A stretch of DNA of 52,685 nucleotides from Planctomycetota bacterium (GTDB lineage: Bacteria; Planctomycetota; Planctomycetia; Gemmatales; Gemmataceae). The notes under the pieces are model-generated. The model ran no database searches. It saw nothing but the letters and a program-made list of their open reading frames with translations, and was not told where the DNA came from. The stretch is from positions 1 to 52,685 of the forward strand of contig JAKOSN010000074.1 in NCBI GenBank assembly GCA_029777335.1, read 5' to 3'. The position numbers and the translations under genes are program-made. Shown here in pieces: positions 14,464-24,754 of the stretch (position 1 is the stretch's first letter; each line of letters opens with the position of its first letter).

Positions 14464-16212
14464 CTATTGCCCCGGGAGGCGCCGACGGAGCAACCCCGGT
14501 TTGCGTGGCGCCACATGAGGCGAGCCTTGTGGAGGAGGTGCCTCGCCCGGACGTGGCGGCTCAGGAGCGGGCACCGGCGGAGGCGGGGGCGCCACCCCCA
14601 GGCGTCGCCCCGGATAGGGCTGCGGCATCGGGCGGGCCTGAGGCGCCATCTGCTGGGCGCTGGCGGTTGCAGACGGCAGCACCTGCGGTCGCCCCGTGGC
14701 GGTCAACCCGGCTATCCCTCCCGTGATCACCACAAAAAGCGGATTGAACATGTTATTGCTCACATTGTCGACCATCCACAAGGCGACAAAGACCGAGGCG
14801 ACCGCCGCGGGCGCAAACGCAGGATGACTCCAGAGCTGACGCGGATAGATCCAGGCAAAGCGTGCAATCGGCAGGAGCATCGCCAGGTAAAGGAGAAAGA
14901 GTCCAACCACCCCGCGGTTGGATAACGTGATAATCCACAAGGCATCGGCGACCACCAGGTTCTTGAGCGGATCATCCGGATTCTCTTCCACCCCGATCTT
15001 ATCGCGTTCCCAGCCGCCCCAGCCAAACCAGACGCGATCCTTCACCTTGTCCATCAGGCGGTCCTCGTTCACCAGTCGAAAACGGAACGATCCGCCACGA
15101 TCGCCGCCGATGACATCGATCAACTCCCGGCTCGACCACCATCCCCAGCCAAGCATGCGCTGACCCAGTGCCCTGTCTTCGAGCTTCTTCAGTTCTTCCT
15201 CATCGTCCCAGCGGCTGTAGGTGCGCGCGAGCCACCCGGTGCTTTCCGATCGGCTGGTGACGCGACCGATCATGTAGAGCGGCGCAATCATCAGTACCCC
15301 CGCCATCACCAGCCGGGGACTGAACCGGCGCATAAAGAGCATCGCCACCAGCCCCGCCAGGCCGAGCATCAACGCCCCGCCCGAGCCGATCAGGACCGAC
15401 GTCCCGATCAGGACAAAGAACACCAGCATCAGAGGCACCCGGATCTCGCCCGACCTGGTGTGCAGATCCTTGAGCGTGCCCGTGAGCCATAACCAGAAGG
15501 CCGCCAGCATGCTCACCGCAATCCACATACCCACCGCGAGACCGTGTTCCATGAAGACGACGGGACGCCAGTTTGCGCCACGCTGGGCTTGCCCTGGTTC
15601 GTGCTGGGGGAATCCGTAGACCATGGTGTGCAGCAGGGGGCTCATCTTCCACTCGAACAGACAGAGCGGAACGTAGGCGATCGCCCCGAGGATCATCGCC
15701 ACGACCAGTTCATACATGTTGCGCGTATCGCCAAAGTAAAGCCGCCCCACCAGATACGGGACTCCCCAGTTGAGCGTTTGAATACGCGCCTGCGAGAAGC
15801 CATCGTAGAGCGGACCGATGTAAATCGGTCCGAACTTGCCGTAGACATCGAACGGATCCTGTTCGCGGGTGGGGGGATCATTGAAGATCGCCGAGAGAAA
15901 CGGACACAGGCACCAGAGCACCATGGGAAGGTCGAACCAGCGCGGTCGAAAGGCGAACAGCCGTTTCTGATCAAAGATGACCGCACCACAGAGCACCGAC
16001 AGACAGATGATGTTCTGTTTGGTAAAGGGCAAGAAGGGGAACGGAAACGAGTTGGGTGCCTCCGCGTTGATTTTCTTTTCGAGCAACCCGGGGAGATACA
16101 TGAACCCTACCACGAAGGCGACGATCACCGCGCGGTGCTTGGGCAACTTCCAGAACAGAAAAATGACAATCGGAATCCACAGGGCGATCCCGACCGGAAC
16201 GATCTGTTTCAT
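14464..16212 (-). CDS. Polytopic membrane protein, O-antigen polymerase/ligase-like
   Basis: This 582-residue protein has about ten hydrophobic segments and a large periplasmic loop (about 310-430) rich in Trp, Arg and Asp. A proline-rich cytoplasmic tail runs from about 520. The layout fits Wzy/WaaL-type polymerases and ligases, which have little sequence conservation. The segment LIGSGGALMLGLAGLV resembles the conserved O-antigen ligase helix. It follows the flippase gene on the same strand, the usual pairing for Wzx/Wzy-dependent export. The function is inferred mainly from topology and context. Confidence 0.75.
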   Translation of the reverse strand: MKQIVPVGIALWIPIVIFLFWKLPKHRAVIVAFVVGFMYLPGLLEKKINAEAPNSFPFPFLPFTKQNIICLSVLCGAVIFDQKRLFAFRPRWFDLPMVLWCLCPFLSAIFNDPPTREQDPFDVYGKFGPIYIGPLYDGFSQARIQTLNWGVPYLVGRLYFGDTRNMYELVVAMILGAIAYVPLCLFEWKMSPLLHTMVYGFPQHEPGQAQRGANWRPVVFMEHGLAVGMWIAVSMLAAFWLWLTGTLKDLHTRSGEIRVPLMLVFFVLIGTSVLIGSGGALMLGLAGLVAMLFMRRFSPRLVMAGVLMIAPLYMIGRVTSRSESTGWLARTYSRWDDEEELKKLEDRALGQRMLGWGWWSSRELIDVIGGDRGGSFRFRLVNEDRLMDKVKDRVWFGWGGWERDKIGVEENPDDPLKNLVVADALWIITLSNRGVVGLFLLYLAMLLPIARFAWIYPRQLWSHPAFAPAAVASVFVALWMVDNVSNNMFNPLFVVITGGIAGLTATGRPQVLPSATASAQQMAPQARPMPQPYPGRRLGVAPPPPPVPAPEPPRPGEAPPPQGSPHVAPRKPGLLRRRLPGQ

Positions 16213-16377
16213 GATGATGCCAACTTTCGCGTGGACCCCAGACGCATGTCCTCTCGTTCATTCTGCGCTGAACCATCTCGGCTCGCCAGTCGAATTGTTC
16301 CCCCGCTTCCCCCAGAGGAAATCCGATTGCTCCCCCTGGCACGGGCACCAGCGCCCCGCAGGGAGCAACCAGCGTGC

Positions 16378-17949
16378 TCAGGCGGTTTGCCGTAAACCGC
16401 GAAACAACCCACGCTTCCAGCCCACAAGAGCGGGGAGAAGCCAGGCCACGGTCACGAGCCCTCCTTCCAGCCCGCCGCGCGTAATCAGGTGCACCCAGGT
16501 GCGCTTGGCGTCCTGGGGCGCCGGCACCAGCCACTCACCGACCACCATCGCCACCCCGGCACTGACGATCACCCCCAGCGACAGCAGGGTGTCATAAGGC
16601 AACACGGTCACCCCCCGGTTGCTCACGGCGCGCATGGTGAAGGCGTAGCGAATGCCATCCGCAATCACAAAGCCAAGCAACATACCGTGGAACGCCATGT
16701 CGTAGAACCCAAAGAAATAGCTTCCCAGTGGCACCAGCACAAAAAGAGCCACTACCTTGGCCAGATTGCTCAGCGTTGGCGCGCGCGTTTCGCCCTGTGT
16801 CCACAGGATCGAGCATTCCAGCACTTCGAGCGACTGAAACCACACGCCCACCGCCAGAAACTGGAGCATCCAGCCGGCTTCCTGGTAACGCGGATCGTAG
16901 AGGAACCGCACCAGCGTGGGTCCGGTTGCCACCAACCCGGCCACCAGGTAGGCGGCAAAGGCGCTCACCAGCGGGTGAATGCGCGCAAAGTTCTTGCGGA
17001 TATCGCGTCCCTCGCGGTGAAGCCGGCTGTAGAGCGGAAAAACGAGCTGCCACCCCAGAGTGTTGAGCATCTGCGCCGGGATCATCGCCAGGTTGAACGC
17101 CACGGAGTAGATACCCAGTTTTTCCTGATCCACCCCAACGATGAACTTGTCCGATTGCATCGCCAGGAAGGTGAGCATTGTGCTAATGAACACCCATTTG
17201 CCAAAGTGAAACAACTCCTTGACGGCGGGCCGATCCCAGCAGAATCGATTGCGGTAGTTGGGGATCAAGAAATGGCTGATCACCATCTGTACCACGGTGG
17301 AAAAGAGATTGCTAATCACCAGCGCCCACACCGACCACCATTGCTTCTCGGCCTGGCTAAAATGATCGGGGATCAGCCACACCCCGGTGATGGTGAGAAC
17401 CATCGTCCCCAGATAGGTCGCGACCTCCAGGATCACCCGCCGGGCACGCAGCATGCGCCGCTGCAAGGTGTAGATCGACGTGGATTCAAAGCCATTGATC
17501 GCCGCCGACAAACTAACGGCTGGAAGAACCAGATAAAGAGGAGGGAGATAGTCCGCATACATCATGCTCATGGGTACGGACAGGAAACAGGCGCAGACCC
17601 AGAGGAAAACCCCGCGCACAACCGTAATGGTCCAGGCGGTGTTGAGAAAATCGGGATCCTCGCCGCGTTTGTTCTGCACCAGCGAAGGACCAATGCCAAC
17701 ATCGGTGAACATCTGGATCCCTTGCAGGACCGTGTTCACCAGGGTCATCACCCCAAATACTTCGGGAAACGCCAGGCGGGTAAGGATCAGGTTGCTGATA
17801 AAGCGGATGAGCTGCATCGCCACAAATCCGCCCATGGTCCAGGCGGCATTGCTTCGGGCGGCACTCCCCACGCCAGGTTCCGCGACCGGAGTTGACGAGG
17901 CAGATGGCTCGGAACGGGCAGACGCATCGACATCCTGCGGGGTGGTCAT
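16378..17949 (-). CDS. Wzx-type polysaccharide flippase (oligosaccharide exporter)
   Basis: The 523-residue protein has a soluble Ser/Ala-rich N-terminus and about 12-14 membrane helices. It begins with the family-typical pattern AAWTMGGFVAMQLIRFISNLILTRL, followed by FGVMTLVNTVLQGIQMFTDVGIGPSLVQ. It belongs with lipopolysaccharide/exopolysaccharide translocases of the MOP superfamily, which flip lipid-linked repeat units to the periplasm. I set the start at the ATG 17949, because the longer frame encodes only unrelated residues. A 165-bp gap without a gene separates it from the polymerase-like gene downstream. Confidence 0.92.
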   Translation of the reverse strand: MTTPQDVDASARSEPSASSTPVAEPGVGSAARSNAAWTMGGFVAMQLIRFISNLILTRLAFPEVFGVMTLVNTVLQGIQMFTDVGIGPSLVQNKRGEDPDFLNTAWTITVVRGVFLWVCACFLSVPMSMMYADYLPPLYLVLPAVSLSAAINGFESTSIYTLQRRMLRARRVILEVATYLGTMVLTITGVWLIPDHFSQAEKQWWSVWALVISNLFSTVVQMVISHFLIPNYRNRFCWDRPAVKELFHFGKWVFISTMLTFLAMQSDKFIVGVDQEKLGIYSVAFNLAMIPAQMLNTLGWQLVFPLYSRLHREGRDIRKNFARIHPLVSAFAAYLVAGLVATGPTLVRFLYDPRYQEAGWMLQFLAVGVWFQSLEVLECSILWTQGETRAPTLSNLAKVVALFVLVPLGSYFFGFYDMAFHGMLLGFVIADGIRYAFTMRAVSNRGVTVLPYDTLLSLGVIVSAGVAMVVGEWLVPAPQDAKRTWVHLITRGGLEGGLVTVAWLLPALVGWKRGLFRGLRQTA

Positions 17950-18000
17950 GGCGTGGTCTCGATGGAAGTTGTCACCCTTGCTTGTGGCCAGCCAAGCGAA

Positions 18001-18040
18001 TCCCTCTCCTCCCCATCCGACGGGAAGGAGAGGAGAGGGA
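18001..18040. terminator. Imperfect long hairpin downstream of the giant VIT gene
   Basis: TCCCTCTCCT and AGGAGAGGGA pair perfectly over 10 bp around a 20-nt loop. It lies between the stop of the giant gene and the start of the flippase gene, both leftward. There is no T run, so it could be a weak terminator or an mRNA processing structure. Confidence 0.4.
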
Positions 18041-18102
18041 TTGGGCCCGGCGATCCACAACACAAGTCGGGAACCTGACAACTTCTATCCCACGAATGGG
18101 GC

Positions 18103-21100
18103 TCACTTGTCAAGCTGGGAGCGGGCCTGATCCTTCAGATGCTGGAAACGCGGCTGCCAGGTGCCCTCGGCCAGTTGCTGCAGCACGCGCCGGGCCTCGA
18201 CCGTTTTGCCCGCCTGACGCAGGTTCATCGCTCGGTCCCACACCATCTGGGCGTTGGTCGGTTCCGATTCACAGGCCGCCTGATAAGCGCGATCGGCCAG
18301 GACCAGATCGCCCTTGCGCTGGAGTTGCTGCCCCAGGGCGTACCACGGTTGCGCTTCCCCTGGGTGCAGGGCGATCGGCGTGGTGAGATAATCCCACGCC
18401 AGCTTCTTTTCGCCAAACCGCTCCAGAATCTGCGCGGCCTGGGTGCAGGCGCGCTCACTCCCCTCGGGATCGAGGGCGCGCCAGCGATCCGCGGTCCGCA
18501 GCACCTTGCTCAGAAACTCCGGGGGCGCCTGCACCTTGAGCGTGCGCATCGCCGTGGTCAGTTCCTGATAGCGATCGAGCAGATTGCCATAGTGCTTGCG
18601 AACTTCCTCCAGGTTAACCACGTCGGCAACGCTGTGGAAATCCAGATCGAGCGCCTTTTCCAGGCACTCCAGTCGCCGTTCCGGCATATCGCGTTTCTCG
18701 GCGAGCTCGGCGGCCAGATACCACAGATTGGCGTTTTTCGCGGCCTCCGCCCCCTGCAACAACGTGCGGAGCATCTGGTCGGCCGACTCCAGCTGACTGG
18801 TGCGCAGATAGAAGTCCAGCGCCAGCAGACGCATCCCTTGCAATTCCTGGGCATCATGAACATCAGCCAGCGCGATCTGGAGTAGTTCCCCGGCGAGCGG
18901 TTGATCGTCCAGTTGCCAGCACTGCTCCACCAGCGTGAGCACCCCCTGACGCCGTTTCTTCTGAATCAACTCACGAGCGGTCTCGTTGAGCACCTGACTC
19001 CAGGTGGTCCCTCGATCCGCACCACTGGCCAGGAGAGCCGAGCGGAAATCCCCATCGATCGCCAGCAATCCTCCCTGCGCGAGCGCCTCCTGGTAGAGCT
19101 TGACGAAGCGCTGCTGGGCCTCCTTCTTCTGTCCCGATTTCCACAGCGCGCGTGCCTGCTCGTAGCGGGCCACCGTTTCCATCCCAGGCATGGTGGTGAA
19201 GAGTGGCCACAGTTCCGCCAGGGTTTTCTGGCCATTTTTGATGGCGTTTTTGCCTCGCTCCAGGCTCTCGATGCGTTCCTGCATCACGGTGAGCAACGCC
19301 CAGCCAAAGCGAGTGCCCTTGTGGCGCTGGATGTAGTCGACCGCACGTTGTAACTCCTGCTCACGCTGCGCCGACGAGGCGGTCTCCATGGCGCGCCCAT
19401 TCTGCCAGCGCTGCAACAATGCGTGGGTGAGGGCCAGATGTTGCAAGAACCCGGCGTTCCATTGATCCACGCCCACCGCCCATTGTGCCGCATGTTGGCG
19501 GAGCACCGGACTGCTGTGCAGCGCCAGATACTGCGCCAATGGAGAGCGCAAATGATTTTTGAGAACGTCGAGATTCTGTGAATCCAGGTTGTGCCCCACC
19601 GCGGCCAGCAGCACATAGAAACCGATCTGCTCCTGATCCCGCTGCAGAAAGACGCTCCGCACCACCTGGAGCAGTTCGTTGGCGTTGTTCGCCGCCAGCG
19701 CCGCGCCCAGGAGATGCAGGCCATCCTCGAAGCGCATCTCGTTCAACCCGGTCCGGTCGAGTTTGCGCGCCTGCAGGACATGAGCGCGCGTGCGATAAGG
19801 AAGCGGGAGCACCACCAGCTCCTTCGTCTGGGGCTTCAGTTCGGGAATCTTCCCTTGCGCCAGGCTGCTTTTGCGGACCTGGAGTTCCTTCCCCTCCCCG
19901 TCGAGAATGCGGAAACTCCCGTCGGCAGCGCACACCTGACGTTGCACCACCTTCTTCGCGGGCATCGAGAGAAGCAGGCGTTCCGCAAGCCTCCCCTTGT
20001 CCGCGAAGCGAAGGTGCAGAACCGCATACGGGATCGGCTTACCCTTTTCGTCCTTCCTGCCCTCGGCATCGTGCGGAATCAGGGCGACGGTATGCTCGTC
20101 GATCTTGCGCAGGTCCGCACCGTGGGCGAGGTCCTCGGGAGTGGGGAGGAAGCCAGGGAGCAGATCCTGCAGATGGATGCGATGGAAGCGACTCACCGTT
20201 CGCTTCGCGCCCAGGCCAAGCTCGGGATACAGATGCCAGAGCGTTTGCCCATCGCAGATCACCTGTTCGCGAATTCCTGGGCGGATGGTGCGTTGATAGG
20301 CGTGGCGCCCCTGGCCATCGAAGACCACAGTGAAACCAGGGTTTTCGCCGCGCGCGGGGATGCTCAGCGCTTGCCAGTTCCCGGACCGCGCACGCTGAAA
20401 GAGTTCCTTGACTCCGTCATCAATCGTGCCGCGCCGGCTGGCAGCGCTGGGAACTGCCTCGGCCTCGATCACCGCCTGGATGTCCGCTCGACTGGTGTTC
20501 AACCCCGGCGCGTAGCCGACGAGATCGAAGAAGAAACGATCGGAAGGTTGGAAACGCGGCCGAGCGTTGAGGACTCTCAGCGCCGCCCCGGACTCGCTCA
20601 GCCGGCGGTGTTTGCGCAACTCCTGCAGGGAGCGAAGGTCTCCGCTCGCTTCTGTCACCCCTGCGAAATCTCCCAGGGTCATTGGTGCCAGGGGCGCTCG
20701 TTCCTCAGCATCCAGGAGCCCCTGAAGACCCCGGAGTCCCTCTCTTCGCTCTTCTCGTGGCACCTTGCCCGAAACGGAAACGGCTCGCTCGGCGCTGGTG
20801 AGCCGCACCCCATCGGTAGAGAAGACGGGGGAGTTCCAGGCCGGCGTAATCGAGTGTACGGGATCGCTCTGGAGGAGGAGCCCCAGTTCGGTCAGTGCTT
20901 CTCCGCTCACGGGCGTTGTCGCTGCCAGGTGCTCAAGGGCGTAACTCTCTGGTTCCTTTTTTTCCGTGCTCCTGGCAGCACGAAAGGCACCAGACCAGGG
21001 AATCGACTGCCGCTCATAGAGCCTCTTCTGGTCCTCCTCGTCCAGAGGCTGGAAAAACGGCGGCATACCCCGAACGAGGATCGTGTTCAGCACCTGCTGG

Positions 21101-23427
21101 CGGGTGGGTTTCGTCCCGCTTTTCGGATCGGGGTCGGTTCCTTCGAGTGGTTCGTAGACCACCTTGATCTTCTTCGGCGCAGGATAGGGAGCCCATGCAT
21201 CCTTGCGATTGCGCTCGACATGGAATTGCTGGTACATATCCTCATTCTCCAGCACCAGCAACGAGGTGAACGGCGTCACCAGGTACATTGCTTTGGCCAG
21301 TTGGATGATTTCCGCACGATGTTTGCTGGCATCCTCTGCCAGGAGACGTTCGATCTCCAGACGTGCCCAGTGGCGCGGCAGATAGTCCGCCCTGCTAGCT
21401 ACTTCGGCGATCTTGATTGTCTCCTCATAAGGTTGTCCCTGGCTCGCTCCGCTGATCGCAACCGAGGCGGGGAGATCCTGAGTGCCGATCAACCGGGCAC
21501 AGGCACAGAGTTCCTGTCCCTGCGCCAGCATCGTGGTGGTGCTGAGAAACCGTACTTTGCCGCTCGGATCGGTGACCTTCAGGTTCAGCAAACGCGGAGT
21601 GTTCAATGTCGACGCGACCTCGAAGGTGCGCCATGAGGTCGGCTCATCCGGGTTGATCTGGGTGAAGTAGCCGCCGGTGTGCTCGGCAGTGGCCTTCATC
21701 AGCGCGCGATTCCAGCGTCGTCCCACGCCGATCCCGACATATCGCGCCCCCTCGGGAAGCCGCTTACTCAGGACCTCAAGACGCTTCTCGCCCATGGCGG
21801 GGATGCCGCTGCCAACATGTACCAGGTACGGATTTTTCGCCCCTTTCAGCAGGGTGCCAACCTCGTTCAGGGCGCGACCCAGGTCCAGCGCGCCGATCAG
21901 ATGCGCCCCTTCCAGATAGGAAATCGCCGCCTGCACATTCTGGGGCGTCACCGGCTGCATCTGCTCGGCCAGGGAACGGGTTTCGGTGCCGGCCACCACC
22001 ACCGCGAAGGTGTCCTCCGGTTCGGCACTCGCCAACAAACCACGGATGATCTCCACCTGCGTCCGTGCCAGCAGCGGATTGCGATCGCCCGACGACTCGA
22101 AGAGAAAGACCCAGTCACGCCGTTCTCGTTGCGGCGGCCCTTCCAGGGTGGGACGGTAGCGCACCAGGAGATACTTTGCGCCATCGAGTTCGGCCACCGA
22201 AAAGCGTGCTGTTTGCTGCTGCTGGGTGGATTCGGTCCACTCAACAACGACATCACGATCCAGCCGGACGTTCCTCCCCGACCCCGACAAAAGAAGATCG
22301 TTCTTCTCGCTCTTTGCCTGCAGCGTGTGCGAGGGCGATTTCCACTCTCCCCCGCCAGCGTTCTTCAACCGCAACTGCAACGACCACTCGGCGACGGTGC
22401 CCAGGCTGTGGCCCACGGGAAAGCGATACTGCCCCTGGCCGAGCATGGTCGAGAGTTGCTGCGTGTAGCTGAGAATGATGCGCTTCTCCTGGCGGGCTTC
22501 GAGCGGAAAAACACGCATCTTGAAGGTGCTGCCGTCGAGCCACTCCAGCAGCGCCGGATCGCGCTGACTGGTGACAATCCGTTCGTAGACCGAGCGGCCA
22601 TAGTCGCGCTCGACGATCCCGCCTTCCATCAGATCGCCGCCGACGTACATCGCCAGATGGGACAGCGACGCGTCAGGCGGCAAGGGAAAGTAAAAGGTTC
22701 CTTCCAGACGACTGGTATGATGGTTGAAGTAGGTTTGATCCACCGTCGTGCGGGCAAACCCATCCTCGATCACCACATCAACATGGTAGCGGCGCAGACT
22801 GAGTTTCGCCTGTTCCCCGGCGGGATCGACGGCAATCAGACTTCCGCCGGCGTGCTTGCTCTCGGGGACGAGGGGAGCCTCGGCTGCCACGCGCAGGTCG
22901 CGCGTCCACCCAAGGAGATGCGCGAGATTTCCCGCTGGCTGAGGCTTGTTCGTGCCGATGGGAAGTTGTTGCCCGGCGTGGAGGGCGTTCGCCACCTCGC
23001 TGACCTTGACAGTGCCGCGCGCCACGAGCACCCCTGTGCCGGCCCGGGTCACCTGCACGGCGAAGCTGGTGCCGACAGCGGTCACCTCGCGATGGGGGGT
23101 TTTGACCACAAACTCCTTCTCGGATTTCTCTGCGGCCGGAGCGACCTCGACCTGGATGGCGCCATTGCTCACCGTCAGGCGCCGGGCCGCAGTGATCTTG
23201 ACCGTTGTCTGCTCGTTGACAAGGAGGAGCGAGCCATCGGGAAGTCCCACGCGACGGCGCTGGCCGGTGGCGGTCTGGATCTCTTCGCCGACGGCCAGTG
23301 GTTTCAGGGCCTGCGGCGCCGGGCGCGGCCGACAGGTGAGTCGTTCTCCCGAATCGGCACCCGAAAGGAGCGTTGTCCAGCAGAGCCAGCAAGCAACGCC
23401 GGCGAGCACGAGACGCTTCATTCTCAT
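18103..23427 (-). CDS. Giant exported FecR-VIT-vWA-TPR protein
   Basis: The product is 1774 residues with an N-terminal signal peptide (about 1-24). Visible parts in order are a FecR-like beta domain (about 45-155, with RRVGLPDGSLLLVNE and TAVGTSFAV), a vault/inter-alpha-trypsin VIT domain (about 205-330, with EGTFYFPLPPDASL) and a vWA-like domain (about 437-600). The vWA metal site reads FESSGDR, with Glu where the MIDAS Asp should be. A LolA-like beta region (DGQTLWHLYPELG) and a long helical TPR region follow, to the end. The start has GGAG 8 bases upstream. It probably works in the periplasm or on the surface as a binding scaffold. Its place between two polysaccharide genes hints at envelope assembly, but the function is not known. 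Confidence 0.85.
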   Translation of the reverse strand: MRMKRLVLAGVACWLCWTTLLSGADSGERLTCRPRPAPQALKPLAVGEEIQTATGQRRRVGLPDGSLLLVNEQTTVKITAARRLTVSNGAIQVEVAPAAEKSEKEFVVKTPHREVTAVGTSFAVQVTRAGTGVLVARGTVKVSEVANALHAGQQLPIGTNKPQPAGNLAHLLGWTRDLRVAAEAPLVPESKHAGGSLIAVDPAGEQAKLSLRRYHVDVVIEDGFARTTVDQTYFNHHTSRLEGTFYFPLPPDASLSHLAMYVGGDLMEGGIVERDYGRSVYERIVTSQRDPALLEWLDGSTFKMRVFPLEARQEKRIILSYTQQLSTMLGQGQYRFPVGHSLGTVAEWSLQLRLKNAGGGEWKSPSHTLQAKSEKNDLLLSGSGRNVRLDRDVVVEWTESTQQQQTARFSVAELDGAKYLLVRYRPTLEGPPQRERRDWVFLFESSGDRNPLLARTQVEIIRGLLASAEPEDTFAVVVAGTETRSLAEQMQPVTPQNVQAAISYLEGAHLIGALDLGRALNEVGTLLKGAKNPYLVHVGSGIPAMGEKRLEVLSKRLPEGARYVGIGVGRRWNRALMKATAEHTGGYFTQINPDEPTSWRTFEVASTLNTPRLLNLKVTDPSGKVRFLSTTTMLAQGQELCACARLIGTQDLPASVAISGASQGQPYEETIKIAEVASRADYLPRHWARLEIERLLAEDASKHRAEIIQLAKAMYLVTPFTSLLVLENEDMYQQFHVERNRKDAWAPYPAPKKIKVVYEPLEGTDPDPKSGTKPTRQQVLNTILVRGMPPFFQPLDEEDQKRLYERQSIPWSGAFRAARSTEKKEPESYALEHLAATTPVSGEALTELGLLLQSDPVHSITPAWNSPVFSTDGVRLTSAERAVSVSGKVPREERREGLRGLQGLLDAEERAPLAPMTLGDFAGVTEASGDLRSLQELRKHRRLSESGAALRVLNARPRFQPSDRFFFDLVGYAPGLNTSRADIQAVIEAEAVPSAASRRGTIDDGVKELFQRARSGNWQALSIPARGENPGFTVVFDGQGRHAYQRTIRPGIREQVICDGQTLWHLYPELGLGAKRTVSRFHRIHLQDLLPGFLPTPEDLAHGADLRKIDEHTVALIPHDAEGRKDEKGKPIPYAVLHLRFADKGRLAERLLLSMPAKKVVQRQVCAADGSFRILDGEGKELQVRKSSLAQGKIPELKPQTKELVVLPLPYRTRAHVLQARKLDRTGLNEMRFEDGLHLLGAALAANNANELLQVVRSVFLQRDQEQIGFYVLLAAVGHNLDSQNLDVLKNHLRSPLAQYLALHSSPVLRQHAAQWAVGVDQWNAGFLQHLALTHALLQRWQNGRAMETASSAQREQELQRAVDYIQRHKGTRFGWALLTVMQERIESLERGKNAIKNGQKTLAELWPLFTTMPGMETVARYEQARALWKSGQKKEAQQRFVKLYQEALAQGGLLAIDGDFRSALLASGADRGTTWSQVLNETARELIQKKRRQGVLTLVEQCWQLDDQPLAGELLQIALADVHDAQELQGMRLLALDFYLRTSQLESADQMLRTLLQGAEAAKNANLWYLAAELAEKRDMPERRLECLEKALDLDFHSVADVVNLEEVRKHYGNLLDRYQELTTAMRTLKVQAPPEFLSKVLRTADRWRALDPEGSERACTQAAQILERFGEKKLAWDYLTTPIALHPGEAQPWYALGQQLQRKGDLVLADRAYQAACESEPTNAQMVWDRAMNLRQAGKTVEARRVLQQLAEGTWQPRFQHLKDQARSQLDK

Positions 23428-23492
23428 GGCGGTTTCTCCACGATCCGTGTTAGGAAAGCGCGGGCGGCGCGGAGACATCAAGAAGGGAAGGG

Positions 23493-24749
23493 CTAACCGC
23501 GCAGGCCAGGCGCTCCGAGGAGTTCTCCATAAAGACGATGGACGAGAGCCAGTTTATTATCCCAGCGATGCGATTGCAGCGTTTTTTTTCGGCCGCACTC
23601 GCCCAACTGACGACGCCACTCCGGCTCGCGCTCCAGCCGGAGCAACGCCTGGGCAAGCGCGTCCACGGCTCCGCACCGCACCAGCAAGCCGTCTTCCTCG
23701 TGGCGAATCACGCTGGCCACGCCTCCGGCACGATAGCCGATCGTCGCCGCTCCATTGGCCCACGCTTCGAGAAGTACCAGGCCAAAGGAATCACTGCGAC
23801 TGGGGAGCGCGAGCACATCCACAGCGGCGAGAAAATCGCGTTTCTCCGCCTCGGTGAGCACCCCCAGGTTGAGCACGCGCGCCTGGTGGGGATAGCTCGC
23901 CCAGAAGGAGCGAAACGCCGGCATCTCTTCCCCGGCGAGCACCAGGCGAAAGCGCCCTCCCTGCGCCCATCCCTGCGCGGCCGCTTGCAGCAGATCGATC
24001 GTGCCCTTGAACGGACTCTTGTTGGCGAGGTGTCCGACCAGCATCTCGTCGTCGGCAACGCGCCAGATCCGCCGCTGCCCCTGACGATCTCCCCCGGTGA
24101 CCTGCTCCGCATCGATCCCCATCCCCTGCAACACCAGTTTCTCCGGCGGAAAGCCGTTCTGGAGCAAACAGTCCCGTTCGACCTCGGTCTGGACCAGAAT
24201 GCGCTGAGCACGCCGCGCCAGCGCCAGCAGATGCGGGCGCGTGTAGCCGCGCCGCATCGCATCATGCGGATCTAGCGGATCTCCTGTGTGCACAAAAGGA
24301 GTCAGGACAAACGGGACGCCGCGCCGGTGGGCCAGGCGCCAGGCGCAGAACAGCGGCCAGGAATAGGGGAAGGCGGTGGCGTGAACGAGATCACACGGCC
24401 CGTCGTAGCGTTCGGCGGCCAACCAGAGCGCGGGTGAAAGGGGGCTGAACCACTGGGTGAGACATTGCCAGGGACGTACAGGCAGCAGCGAGAGCGGTTT
24501 GAGCAGCCAGCGCTGCGCCGGAAGACGCACCAACGGAAAACGCCGCACGCTCACTCCCTCGACCATGGAGGTGCCCGCCTCGACACAGGCGCCTCGGCGA
24601 TCCCAGAATGCTTCCAGCGCAAGCCCGGTGGTGGTCCAGACGGTGACCTGTTCGCCCTGTGCGACAAGGTAACGACTCAGGCGGGCAAAATAGGCCTCGG
24701 AGCCCCCCAGCGCAGGGGGATAACGCTGAACCACATGAACCACATGCAT
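23493..24749 (-). CDS. GT4-family glycosyltransferase
   Basis: The 418-residue GT-B enzyme opens MHVVHVVQRYPPALGGSE, a common GT4 start with the glycine loop. It has the C-terminal motif LPSRSDSFGLVLLEAWANGA with the two spaced Glu residues, then YRAGGVASVIRHEEDGLLV. The start at 24749 lies 5 bases after the stop of the hydrolase gene, so the pair is co-transcribed. The longer frame upstream is out-of-frame antisense and hydrolase sequence. It is likely one of the transferases that build the repeat unit of the neighbouring polysaccharide locus. Confidence 0.93.
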   Translation of the reverse strand: MHVVHVVQRYPPALGGSEAYFARLSRYLVAQGEQVTVWTTTGLALEAFWDRRGACVEAGTSMVEGVSVRRFPLVRLPAQRWLLKPLSLLPVRPWQCLTQWFSPLSPALWLAAERYDGPCDLVHATAFPYSWPLFCAWRLAHRRGVPFVLTPFVHTGDPLDPHDAMRRGYTRPHLLALARRAQRILVQTEVERDCLLQNGFPPEKLVLQGMGIDAEQVTGGDRQGQRRIWRVADDEMLVGHLANKSPFKGTIDLLQAAAQGWAQGGRFRLVLAGEEMPAFRSFWASYPHQARVLNLGVLTEAEKRDFLAAVDVLALPSRSDSFGLVLLEAWANGAATIGYRAGGVASVIRHEEDGLLVRCGAVDALAQALLRLEREPEWRRQLGECGRKKTLQSHRWDNKLALVHRLYGELLGAPGLRG

Positions 24750-24754
24750 CCTGC

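Noticed and set aside
19591..21636. Very long open frame (681 codons) on the plus strand
   Set aside because: It is antisense to the giant FecR-VIT protein, whose frame shows real domains; the plus frame reads as Arg/His/Leu-rich sequence without motifs, typical of high-GC shadows.
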